In this document: one piece after another, positions 14,650 to 21,750 of the stretch
Position numbering within the stretch: the stretch's first letter is position 1
How the letters are laid out: the number at the start of each line of letters is the position of its first letter
From: Bacteroidales bacterium UBA1800
GTDB taxonomy: Bacteria > Bacteroidota > Bacteroidia > Bacteroidales > VadinHA17
Length of the DNA: 21,750 nucleotides
Direction: 5' to 3'
Assembly (NCBI GenBank): GCA_002319915.1
Contig: DCFQ01000009.1
Location: 1 to 21,750 of the forward strand
Translations under genes and position numbers: made by a program
Notes under the pieces: generated by a model
What the model was told of the DNA's origin: nothing
Seen by the model: the letters and a program-made list of their open reading frames with translations, nothing else
Database searches by the model: none

Positions 14650-14685
14650 ACTGTATTTCCTGCTATTTACGATCATTGCCGACTT

Positions 14686-17600
14686 TTATTTATGAACTAG
14701 CTTACTATTAACTCTGACCGCATTAAGGAAATCCTCATTTGTCACGACCCTGGTATTGTATTCCCTGTTGTACCTTTCCAGTTCCGGGCTCCCCGGATAA
14801 ACATCCGCTTTCCCCGGAGGGAAGCTCTTCATCCCATGGAAGGGGAGAGGTAGCACGCTGTTCCCGGTTGCGGTATTAAGGTCGCCGTCCTTTACCCACC
14901 CGACGCTGTGGATGAGGAAATCCCTTTTCCATCCATTGGGTACCGGCGGAAGCGTTTTCATGGAGAATTTGACAGATGTCTCATCCCCTGCGTTCGATAT
15001 GATGTACTTGTTATCTGATCCTGTGAGCAGCGAAAGGACATCCCCGTACCTTGTGTAGTTGCCTTTCAGGTCCCTCCATCTGGGTTCCCTGGTTACGTCC
15101 GAGTAATCAAACCAGTGAGGTCCTTCCGGTCCGCCCTTCCTGTACATTCGCGAAAATCCCCTGTAGTGCAGGTCGGCGGACGCCGGGTCCAGTACCCTGG
15201 TGACCATGGGTGACTTTGGATTGCAGTCTGAGAAGAAGATCCGGTCCCAGTAGATCTCCATATTTGTCCTTATCCGGATCCTGTGATCAGGTGTCGGAAA
15301 TTTTCCCGACAGGTCGCAGATCACCGTTTTATCCTTACCCATTGGGAAGCCCAGCCTGTCGTTTATGGTGATCCACTCACCTTTTTTGCCGACAACCTGG
15401 ATCACCGGTGTGACCACTGTGATATCCGATGCCTGAGAAACTGCCTTGTTTATGCTGGCATCGGTCGGGAATATCCATCCGGTCATGAACATGAAGAAAT
15501 TCTTCCCTGAAACCTGATTCCCAGGGTCGAGCACCAGGTCATGCACATCTGTGATTCCCTGGTACCTGCCAGGGTTGAAGTCTGCAAGATACCTGTCATC
15601 CTTTGCACTGATAAGAGGCAGAACATTGTTACCATCCCCGTCAGCAGCCGATACGGGCGGATACTTCCTGTTCACCGTATAGATCCTGAGGCCCGGGAAC
15701 GGGGGAGGTGTGAACTGTTCGGCGACGAAAATATCCACCGAATCGGGATGATCAACGGTTACAAGCTGTAGCTCATCAATGTAAATGGTCTCCCAGAGCT
15801 CTGATGTGACCTGTATCCTGTATTCCCCGTCCGATGGCTTAAGTGTTTCGCCGGGGACACTGATATAATCGTCAGAGGCATCGGGGAAAGCATAGGCTGT
15901 TTCGCCGCCCATTATGCCGGTCGGCATGCCGAGGGCGCTTCTCCAGATTATATCTTTCGAGAAGGTGTATTTGTCCCCGTCCCATGTATAAAGGAACGGG
16001 CATGATCCCTTGAGCATCTGGGCTTCAATAAGCGACTGATCGGCGCCGGGATAGAAGATATTCTGGGGAACGCCGTTTGTCCAGGTGATCCTTATCACAT
16101 CGACTTTTTTATGATCGCCGATGCCAAACTGAACTTCCGGCTGGGTGACCACCTTGGTCTGATATAGATCGCCTGCCCTCATTTCGACTTTCGCGCCAAT
16201 GCCAAAATGGTTGTTTTTTGCACTCCCCGCCCTGAGGCCGACCAGTTTCATCTTAATGAAATGATTGGTGTTCCCTCCGTCGTTCCTTAAGAGGGAAATC
16301 CCATCATTCAGGCCGGAGACCACGAGATCGAGATCCCCGTCTTCATTATAGTCGAACACCGACAGTTCCCTGCCTGATCTCACTTCTTCCGGGAGGAGGA
16401 ACGAGGCATCGCTGAATTTCCCGCTGCCTTCGTTATGAAAAAGATACAATCCGCGGCCCCCGTCAGCGGAAGGTTCACCCGCTGTTGCGATATCGGATAA
16501 CCCGTCATTGTCAAAATCGAGGAACTCGGCGGCAAGAGGCTTTGATGCGTCCAGGCCCCTGACCAGCTCAGGCGATATTGTCACCTTTTCAAATGTTCCG
16601 TCCCGTTTATTGTGATAAAGAATCGATTTGCCTCCGGCAGATGATGCCGTGAAAATGTCGAGGAATCCGTCGTTGTCATAGTCTGCAGCGGCAGCGGCAG
16701 CTGAACCGGGGTTTTCGGTGAGTTCTGCGTCAGCTGTGAAATCCCTGAACCTGCCTTCGCGCAGGTTTGTATAAAGGGTGTTGCCGTCCTTTTCGCTGGT
16801 AACGAAAAGATCAAGGTCGCCGTCATCGTCGAAATCCCCGAAAACAACATCGCTGCTTCCACTGCCCTTACCGGCAAGTCCCATCTTTTCAGCATCTTCC
16901 GTGAAAGTCCCGTCGGCGTTGTTCCTGAATACAAGGTTTGCACCGGATGTGACCTCGAAGATATCGAGGTCACCGTCATGATCTATGTCAGCAAATAGGG
17001 CCTTTTTCCCGCCGGTCCTGCTTCCGGCCTTTGATGCTGCGGTAACATCCTCGAAGGTGCCTTTGCCGGTATTCCTGTAAAGCAGGTCACCGCCTTCCCG
17101 TAATATATATAGATCCAGGAATCCGTCATTGTCATAGTCTCCGAATATTGCCCCGTACTCTTTTCCCTGGTGCCTGAGCCCGGCTTCGGCCGTGACATCA
17201 CGGTATTTCCCCATTTCATTATTGAAAAGATAGTGCCTGTATTGGGAGGTCGCGGGGTCATAGCTTCCAACGTAAAGGTCAATATCGCCGTCCCCGTCGT
17301 AATCTGCGGGTTCGGCATGGGTGATATACCCGGCAGGTGCTGGTGATCCGTCAGGCAGCCCGAGCCCTGCGAGCTTTGTTGCATCCGAAAACTTCATCAT
17401 CTCTCCCAGCGGTCTTTTTTCAGGTGTCACCGTAGAGGCCTGCTGGTCGAATGTTATAAGCGGGAACCCTATGAGCGATCCGCCAGGTCCCTTCAGATCC
17501 ATTATGCCCGCCTGGAAAGGTGAGGTGACCTTCAAGTAATTGTAAAATATCGTGTACTGTATCACCGCATTTTCCCTGTCGCCTTTGCGCAGGAGCGAAA

Positions 17601-18252
17601 GTGACTTGTCAAAATACCCGGTCGCCTCTTTGGGTGGTTCGGGGAATTGCCTGTGAATATCCTCAAGCTCGTTTATGGCTTCTTCTCCGGAGCCTTTCCT
17701 GATAAGCATTTCAATCAGGGCAAGGCGGGGGACAAGGTTCCCGGGAGCTTTTTGTATAAGCAGCCTTAAATACTTCTCCCGTTCCCGGAGCGAAGCAGTA
17801 TCCTGTTCATTCGAGTAGAGCTCGGAAAGGTCGTACAGGACCTTTAAATGATCCGGGGCAAACGAGAGTGCATCCTTCAGTTCGGAAATCGCAAGGGGAC
17901 GCTCATCATTCATCTGGTACACAGTGGCAAGGATAAGCCGTATGTCGGCGTCGTTTTTATCTATCCCGATCGCTTTCGCCAGCTGGATCTTGGCCTCAGG
18001 GTACTTCCCCATCCTCAGGTATGTCAACCCCAGATTTGCATAGCCAAATTTATCTTTTGGTGAAAGCCTGATGAATTTCTGGAATTCCTTTTCAGCTTCA
18101 TTCAGCTTAAACTCTTCAAGGTAGGCAAGGCCAAGGCTCCTTGCACTTACCAGCTGGGTCGATTTCTGCCCGGAACCCCCTCCCTTGTCATTGCAGCTGA
18201 AAAACAGGAGGGAAATGATGAGGGCCAGCCCGGTGATATGGAGATTTTTCAT
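14686..18252 (-). CDS. Large lipoprotein: TPR, FG-GAP/VCBS propeller, ASPIC/UnbV and unknown C-terminal domain
   Basis: With the start at 18252 the product has 1188 residues and a lipoprotein signal (MKNLHITGLALIISLLFFSC, Cys20). Residues ~30-245 hold TPRs (FGYANLGLTYLRMGKYPEA is one). Residues ~315-660 hold seven VCBS calcium loops, e.g. DYDGDGDID, DYDNDGFLD, DIDHDGDLD, DFDDDGDLD, DFDNDGLSD, DYNEDGDLD. An ASPIC/UnbV domain follows (~660-745; IRITWTNGVPQNIF). A further ~440 residues beginning at FLYTWDGDKYTFSKDIIW match no family I can name. The longer frame to ATG 18333 adds 27 residues ahead of the signal peptide and would cross a hairpin, so I reject it. It is probably anchored in the outer membrane, but which face is not clear. 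It lies between a binding protein and the second FG-GAP protein, suggesting joint work in ligand or glycan handling. Confidence 0.88.
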   Translation of the reverse strand: MKNLHITGLALIISLLFFSCNDKGGGSGQKSTQLVSARSLGLAYLEEFKLNEAEKEFQKFIRLSPKDKFGYANLGLTYLRMGKYPEAKIQLAKAIGIDKNDADIRLILATVYQMNDERPLAISELKDALSFAPDHLKVLYDLSELYSNEQDTASLREREKYLRLLIQKAPGNLVPRLALIEMLIRKGSGEEAINELEDIHRQFPEPPKEATGYFDKSLSLLRKGDRENAVIQYTIFYNYLKVTSPFQAGIMDLKGPGGSLIGFPLITFDQQASTVTPEKRPLGEMMKFSDATKLAGLGLPDGSPAPAGYITHAEPADYDGDGDIDLYVGSYDPATSQYRHYLFNNEMGKYRDVTAEAGLRHQGKEYGAIFGDYDNDGFLDLYILREGGDLLYRNTGKGTFEDVTAASKAGSRTGGKKALFADIDHDGDLDIFEVTSGANLVFRNNADGTFTEDAEKMGLAGKGSGSSDVVFGDFDDDGDLDLFVTSEKDGNTLYTNLREGRFRDFTADAELTENPGSAAAAAADYDNDGFLDIFTASSAGGKSILYHNKRDGTFEKVTISPELVRGLDASKPLAAEFLDFDNDGLSDIATAGEPSADGGRGLYLFHNEGSGKFSDASFLLPEEVRSGRELSVFDYNEDGDLDLVVSGLNDGISLLRNDGGNTNHFIKMKLVGLRAGSAKNNHFGIGAKVEMRAGDLYQTKVVTQPEVQFGIGDHKKVDVIRITWTNGVPQNIFYPGADQSLIEAQMLKGSCPFLYTWDGDKYTFSKDIIWRSALGMPTGIMGGETAYAFPDASDDYISVPGETLKPSDGEYRIQVTSELWETIYIDELQLVTVDHPDSVDIFVAEQFTPPPFPGLRIYTVNRKYPPVSAADGDGNNVLPLISAKDDRYLADFNPGRYQGITDVHDLVLDPGNQVSGKNFFMFMTGWIFPTDASINKAVSQASDITVVTPVIQVVGKKGEWITINDRLGFPMGKDKTVICDLSGKFPTPDHRIRIRTNMEIYWDRIFFSDCNPKSPMVTRVLDPASADLHYRGFSRMYRKGGPEGPHWFDYSDVTREPRWRDLKGNYTRYGDVLSLLTGSDNKYIISNAGDETSVKFSMKTLPPVPNGWKRDFLIHSVGWVKDGDLNTATGNSVLPLPFHGMKSFPPGKADVYPGSPELERYNREYNTRVVTNEDFLNAVRVNSKLVHK

Positions 18253-18294
18253 GTTGTTAAAATTATAAAATATAAAGAACAGAAGCTGAAAGGA

Positions 18295-18327
18295 AGGCAC
18301 CGGGTTTAAGAATTTATTCCGGAGCCT
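18295..18327. repeat. Hairpin between the second binding protein and the large lipoprotein gene
   Basis: AGGCACCGG (18295-18303) pairs with CCGGAGCCT (18319-18327) with one mismatch and a 15-nt AT-rich loop. On the minus strand it starts 10 nt past the stop of the binding-protein gene. T-rich but not T-only sequence follows (TTTATATTTTATAATTTT about 25 nt later). It may be an attenuator or a processing/stabilising element that tunes the ratio of the two products. Confidence 0.5.
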
Positions 18328-18337
18328 GGTCATCTTT

Positions 18338-19468
18338 TCAACGGGAGGTATTATCGGTTACGATATTTCCTTTCATGACCTTTGCAATATTGCAGGTTCC
18401 GGTCCGGCTGCCGGTCTCATCAAATCGGATCCTTCCGGTGACCCCCATGTAATCTGTGCGGGCGAGTGATTCCCTGATCATATTGTAGTCCGGGACTCCA
18501 GATTTCTTAATTGCGCCGATCAGGACCGTCATCCCGTCATATGCATAGGATGCCACAGGCCCAGGCTCCGCTGAATATATGAAGCTGAACTCCTTCCTGA
18601 AAGCTTTGTAAACAGCATCATCATAATTGACAGGCGAAACGACCTTCAGGTTCCTGTAATCCAACGTATTTTTGTCAGCTGCTTCATTTTCGCTGAGAAG
18701 CTGAAGGGTCCCGGTTACCGGGACTGATATGCCTTTTTCGGTCAGGAGCCGGAGCAGCTTACCGGAGGCGGAAGGTCCCCCCAGGATCAGGATGTGGTCA
18801 GCGCCAGTGGTCTTTATTGAATCGGCCGCTCTTTTGAGATCACCTTCCGGCTGTATGAGGGAAAATCTTGAAGGAGTGGCATTCCCCGCCTTCTTTGCTT
18901 CTTCCAGGAAATACTTTTCAAGCGACCTGGAATCGTAGCTGTTATCTGAGGCAATCGCCACCCTTTCACCGCCCGGCGTGGGGAAGATATCACGGAAGAG
19001 GGCCGCTGCCTGCTGCCGGTCGTCAGGCACGATGTTGAAAAACCATGGGATAAAAGCCTGCGCAAGGGTGGGATCACCTGACCAGGAGGACAGGAAGACC
19101 ACCCTGGTTTTGGCAGATACCTGTTCGATCAGGTGGGCATTGCGGCCGTCCTGAGAGCCGAGGATGGCCCACACTTTTTCATCGAAGACCAGGTTTACTG
19201 CTTGTTTTGATCCTGTACCCCAGGGTCCCTCAAGGGATCTGACAACAAGCATGAAAGGACGGCCGTTAAGCCCACCTTCCCTGTTGGCTTTTCTGACAGC
19301 AAGTTCGGCCCCACGCACTGCTGCAACAGACCTATTGTCAGGGATGAGCAGCCCGATCTTCACCGGTTCAGGCTTGCCCGGGATTATGAAGGAAGAAATG
19401 AAAGCAACCGTGAAGGTTGCAACAGTAAGCAACAAAAAAACACGAACAACCTGCTTGAATAATTTCAT
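18338..19468 (-). CDS. Liv-type periplasmic ligand-binding protein (type 1), second copy
   Basis: With the start at 19468 the protein has 376 residues. It opens with a hydrophobic signal or anchor (MKLFKQVVRVFLLLTVATFTVAFISSF), followed by the type 1 periplasmic-binding fold of LivJ/LivK: VKIGLLIPDN, RGAELAVRKANREGGLNGRPF, WAILGSQDG, ERVAIASDNSYD, ADHILILGGPSAS, ASYAYDGMTVLIGAIKKSG and GVTGRIRFDETG. The longer frame to ATG 19543 overlaps the DAHP synthase gene by 38 bp and would bury the signal sequence behind 25 polar residues, so it is rejected. No clear signal cleavage site is seen, so it could stay membrane-anchored. No permease or ATPase is nearby. Ligand unknown. Confidence 0.87.
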   Translation of the reverse strand: MKLFKQVVRVFLLLTVATFTVAFISSFIIPGKPEPVKIGLLIPDNRSVAAVRGAELAVRKANREGGLNGRPFMLVVRSLEGPWGTGSKQAVNLVFDEKVWAILGSQDGRNAHLIEQVSAKTRVVFLSSWSGDPTLAQAFIPWFFNIVPDDRQQAAALFRDIFPTPGGERVAIASDNSYDSRSLEKYFLEEAKKAGNATPSRFSLIQPEGDLKRAADSIKTTGADHILILGGPSASGKLLRLLTEKGISVPVTGTLQLLSENEAADKNTLDYRNLKVVSPVNYDDAVYKAFRKEFSFIYSAEPGPVASYAYDGMTVLIGAIKKSGVPDYNMIRESLARTDYMGVTGRIRFDETGSRTGTCNIAKVMKGNIVTDNTSR

Positions 19469-19505
19469 CGAGGCAGTCAGCTTTAGATATTGACCCGGAT
19501 GATGC

Positions 19506-20375
19506 TCAGGGCAGGCGGATCTCCCTTCCGACTGCAGCGGCAACTTTGCGCAGGTCTGCCATCATTGTTTCAAATTCATTGAGTGCCAGGGACTGATGTC
19601 CGTCGCACAATGCCTCTTCCGGCTTATAGTGCACTTCCATGATCAACCCGTCGGCGCCGGCTGCCACAGCGGCCTTTGCCATCACTGGCACCATCCACCT
19701 GAGCCCTGTCCCGTGGCTGGGATCGACGATTACAGGCAGGTTGGTCAGGTGCTTGAGCATGGGCACTGCGCTCAGGTCAAGCGTATTGCGAGTGGAGGGT
19801 TCAAATGTCCTGATCCCTCTCTCGCACAGTATCACATTTTCGTTACCCTGGTTGAGGATATATTCGGCGGCGAGGAGGAATTCCTCGATGGTGGCCATCA
19901 TCCCGCGTTTGAGCAGAACAGGTTTTTTCTGGGTCCCCACCTCCTTGAGGAGCGGATAATTCTGCATGTTGCGTGATCCCACCTGGAGTATGTCGGCATA
20001 TTCCCCGACAAGCGCCACCTGCCGGGTATCCATAACCTCAGTAACCACCGGCAGACCGGTTTCGAGACTGGCCTGCCTGAGCATCTTCAGCCCTTCCTCT
20101 CCCAATCCCTGGAATGTGTAAGGTGACGACCGGGGTTTGAAGGCGCCTCCCCTGAGCATCCTGGCTCCTCCTGACTTCACGGCATGGGCAGTCACGGATA
20201 ATTGTTCGTGACTCTCGACGGCACAGGGACCTGCGATTATAATGACCTCCGCTCCGCCGATCTCCACACCTCCTGTTTTGACAACGGTGGTATCCGGCTT
20301 CGTTTTCCGGCTTACACGGATCGGATTCGAATAATCGTTGTCAGGTGAAATGTTGCAAGAACTGGTTTCCATCAT
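19506..20375 (-). CDS. 3-deoxy-7-phosphoheptulonate (DAHP) synthase, type I-beta, core only
   Basis: A 289-residue cytosolic enzyme that joins phosphoenolpyruvate and erythrose 4-phosphate, the first step of the shikimate pathway. Motifs are complete: GPCAVES (49-55, metal ligand Cys51), GGAFKPRSSPYTFQG, QVGSRNMQN, VLLKRGM, LCERGIRTFE, VDPSHGTG and EVHYKPEEALCDG. The barrel is preceded by only ~38 residues. Thus it has neither the ferredoxin-like regulatory domain of the Thermotoga enzyme nor a fused chorismate mutase, and may not be feedback-inhibited. KDO-8-phosphate synthase is the nearest alternative; the KPRSSPYTFQG and CERGIRTFE forms favour DAHP. It lies between two periplasmic-binding-protein genes (9 bp and 37 bp gaps), an unusual place for a shikimate gene. 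Confidence 0.92.
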   Translation of the reverse strand: MMETSSCNISPDNDYSNPIRVSRKTKPDTTVVKTGGVEIGGAEVIIIAGPCAVESHEQLSVTAHAVKSGGARMLRGGAFKPRSSPYTFQGLGEEGLKMLRQASLETGLPVVTEVMDTRQVALVGEYADILQVGSRNMQNYPLLKEVGTQKKPVLLKRGMMATIEEFLLAAEYILNQGNENVILCERGIRTFEPSTRNTLDLSAVPMLKHLTNLPVIVDPSHGTGLRWMVPVMAKAAVAAGADGLIMEVHYKPEEALCDGHQSLALNEFETMMADLRKVAAAVGREIRLP

Positions 20376-20384
20376 CTTTTAACT

Positions 20385-21731
20385 TTAATATTCATAACCC
20401 GATTTTGGCTTTTTATAGATCTTGTCATCCATCTTAAGATCGGGAGCAGGAGTGAAAACAAACTTCCCGTTGCGGACCTCAGCCATAAAGATGGGTCTCA
20501 CGTTGTTCCACGTTTTGTCGAAGGCCATTTTGCCTGTAACGCCCTCATAACCCTGGAATGTTTTAAGGTCGGTGAGAACGTCGCGTATAAGAGCCCTGTT
20601 AAGACCTGCTTTCTCAATTGAAGCGATGGTAATATTCATGCCATCGTACGCAAATGCTGCAAACACGTCGGGATCCTGGCTGAATCTCTTAACGTATGCG
20701 GCCTTAAATGCCATAAGCTTCGGATTATCCGAATCGGGATTGTACTGGCAGGTGGTCACTATTCCTTCAGCCAGCTTACCTGCGATCTTAAGGAATTCCG
20801 GGCTCACCATTCTGTCGGATCCATAGACCGGCTGATTCATCCCGAGCTCGCGGATCTGCTGCAGGATCAGGGCGGATTCCTTCGCATTTCCCCATATCAT
20901 GATTGCGTCGGGATTAGTTTCCTTTATCCTTGCCAGCTGAACCCTGAAATTTGTTTCACGGTCACTGAACCGTTCCTCGATTACAAGAGGGAATCCGATA
21001 CGGGTGGAAGAGCGGGTGAAATGCAGTATGCCTACCCTTCCATAGCGGTTATTGACCCTTATGACCGCAACCCTGGAGAATTTCTTTACCTTGAAAATAT
21101 AATTGACCATCTGATAGCTGCACTGCCTGTCGTCGGGGATGACCCTTATGACCCAGGGTATACCGGTCTCTGTAAAAGTGGGATCAGGGTCGGCCGTGTT
21201 TATGTTGGGAATTTCAAGCTTCAGCGTAGCCCTTATCGCCACATGTGAATTATTGTCGTCAATTGTACCAAGCCATGCCCATACCTTTTCGTCATCCATC
21301 TTTACTACCTCATTGGCAGCGGCACCCCATAAACCTGCATCGTTATGAAGCATTAGCCGGTAGGGGATCCCGTGGTATCCGCCACGTTTGTTGGCTTCTT
21401 CCATGGCGAGCTGGCAACCCTGGAGCATCTGCTTTCCAAGGTCAGAAATGATCGAGCCTTCCAGCGGACCAAGGAATCCAAGCCTTACCTCCTTCAGTCC
21501 AGAAGGGGTCTTCAATTCACGGCCGGCCCCGTAGAACGGAGTAGGCTCGAGAAAATGGTATTTGTAGGCCTTCATGTACTTGTCGTATGCAACCAGTTCG
21601 TCAGGGATGTTCCCGTAGTTCTCTTTTTTCGCCTGGCCGTTCGCAGGAGTGAAGGAAAAAGAAGCAAGGAGAAGCAGTGCGGAGAAAGATATAATGTATT
21701 GTCTCATTGGAGTTGTTTTGGTTTTCGACAT
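20385..21731 (-). CDS. Liv-type periplasmic ligand-binding protein (type 1), first copy
   Basis: A 448-residue secreted binding protein. The signal peptide is best read from Met9 (MRQYIISFSALLLLASFSFTPANGQA), so the true start may be ATG 21707. The fold follows the LivJ pattern: VRLGFLGPLEGS, QGCQLAMEEANKRGGYHGIPYRL, WAWLGTIDDNNS, IPNINTADPDPTFT, RVAVIRVNNRYGR, AFAYDGMNITIASIEKAG and GVTGKMAFDKTWNN. About 55 residues precede the first strand, longer than usual. It is the first recognisable gene of the operon; only 19 bp of upstream sequence is in the window, so its promoter and possible upstream partners are not visible. It is a divergent paralogue of the binding protein at 18338-19468. Ligand unknown. 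Confidence 0.88.
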   Translation of the reverse strand: MSKTKTTPMRQYIISFSALLLLASFSFTPANGQAKKENYGNIPDELVAYDKYMKAYKYHFLEPTPFYGAGRELKTPSGLKEVRLGFLGPLEGSIISDLGKQMLQGCQLAMEEANKRGGYHGIPYRLMLHNDAGLWGAAANEVVKMDDEKVWAWLGTIDDNNSHVAIRATLKLEIPNINTADPDPTFTETGIPWVIRVIPDDRQCSYQMVNYIFKVKKFSRVAVIRVNNRYGRVGILHFTRSSTRIGFPLVIEERFSDRETNFRVQLARIKETNPDAIMIWGNAKESALILQQIRELGMNQPVYGSDRMVSPEFLKIAGKLAEGIVTTCQYNPDSDNPKLMAFKAAYVKRFSQDPDVFAAFAYDGMNITIASIEKAGLNRALIRDVLTDLKTFQGYEGVTGKMAFDKTWNNVRPIFMAEVRNGKFVFTPAPDLKMDDKIYKKPKSGYEY

Positions 21732-21750
21732 TTTATTTAAGTTACTGGTT

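Noticed and set aside
13000..17350. Recurring DNA motifs such as 'ccgtcattgtcgtaatc' that look like dispersed repeats
   Set aside because: They are the codons of the DxDxDG calcium loops in FG-GAP repeats, not independent DNA repeats.
16581..17384. Two minus-strand frames of about 130 codons in the large FG-GAP gene
   Set aside because: They lie in an alternative frame on the same strand and are rich in Ser, Thr and Pro, as expected from shifted reading of repeated calcium-loop codons. The main frame is intact across the region.
18338..21731. Complete branched-chain amino acid ABC transporter
   Set aside because: Only the binding-protein components are present. No permease or ATPase gene exists in the window.

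Overview
The window reads as a chromosomal segment of a Bacteroidetes (Bacteroidota), probably an uncultured Bacteroidales/Marinilabiliales-type member. The reasons are a SusC-style TonB-dependent receptor with an N-terminal carboxypeptidase-regulatory-like domain, a TonB receptor plus PnuT pair under a thiamine riboswitch, two candidate promoters matching the Bacteroidetes -7 box TAnnTTTG, and no regular Shine-Dalgarno sites. No rRNA, tRNA, CRISPR array, insertion sequence or phage gene was seen.

Left part, 1-6100: mostly housekeeping genes. The 3' end of cstA (+) meets, tail to tail, an FMN oxidoreductase related to dihydroorotate dehydrogenase (-) whose catalytic cysteine motif is altered. 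A DedA membrane protein (+) overlaps a pirin (-). A minus-strand run from 6098 to 3314 then holds a DUF3052-like protein, an Ogt-type DNA alkyltransferase, a small lipoprotein, a conserved unknown protein and a PlsC-like acyltransferase. A phased 7-bp tandem repeat separates ogt from the lipoprotein, and a strong hairpin follows the acyltransferase.

Middle part, 6100-9424 (+): a thiamine acquisition unit. A clear TPP riboswitch precedes an outer-membrane TonB-dependent receptor and a PnuC-family inner-membrane permease (PnuT). A sequence beside the start codon is complementary to the aptamer's conserved 5' segment and could form the expression platform.

Right part, 21731 down to 9430 (-): eight genes on one strand with short gaps or overlaps, which looks like one ~12.3-kb operon. 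In transcription order: Liv-type periplasmic binding protein; a regulatory-domain-free DAHP synthase; a second Liv-type binding protein; a ~1190-residue lipoprotein with TPRs, seven FG-GAP/VCBS calcium-loop repeats, an ASPIC/UnbV domain and an unknown C-terminal domain; a second FG-GAP/ASPIC-UnbV exported protein; an asparagine-synthetase-like protein without the glutaminase cysteine; a radical SAM protein resembling the archaeosine-synthase (RaSEA/TIGR01210) group; and a GH20-like exported glycosidase. No permease or ATPase accompanies the binding proteins. I know no described pathway with this combination, so it is the best candidate in the window for an undescribed system, perhaps an envelope-located ligand/glycan-handling module coupled to a small-molecule or amide-forming modification. 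Function is not proven by the sequence.

Several starts were moved from the longest open frame. The radical SAM gene starts at 11537 (ATGAATGA overlap), the second FG-GAP gene probably at a TTG at 14562 because the upstream frame runs through a dispersed palindromic repeat, the large lipoprotein at 18252, and the second binding protein at 19468.
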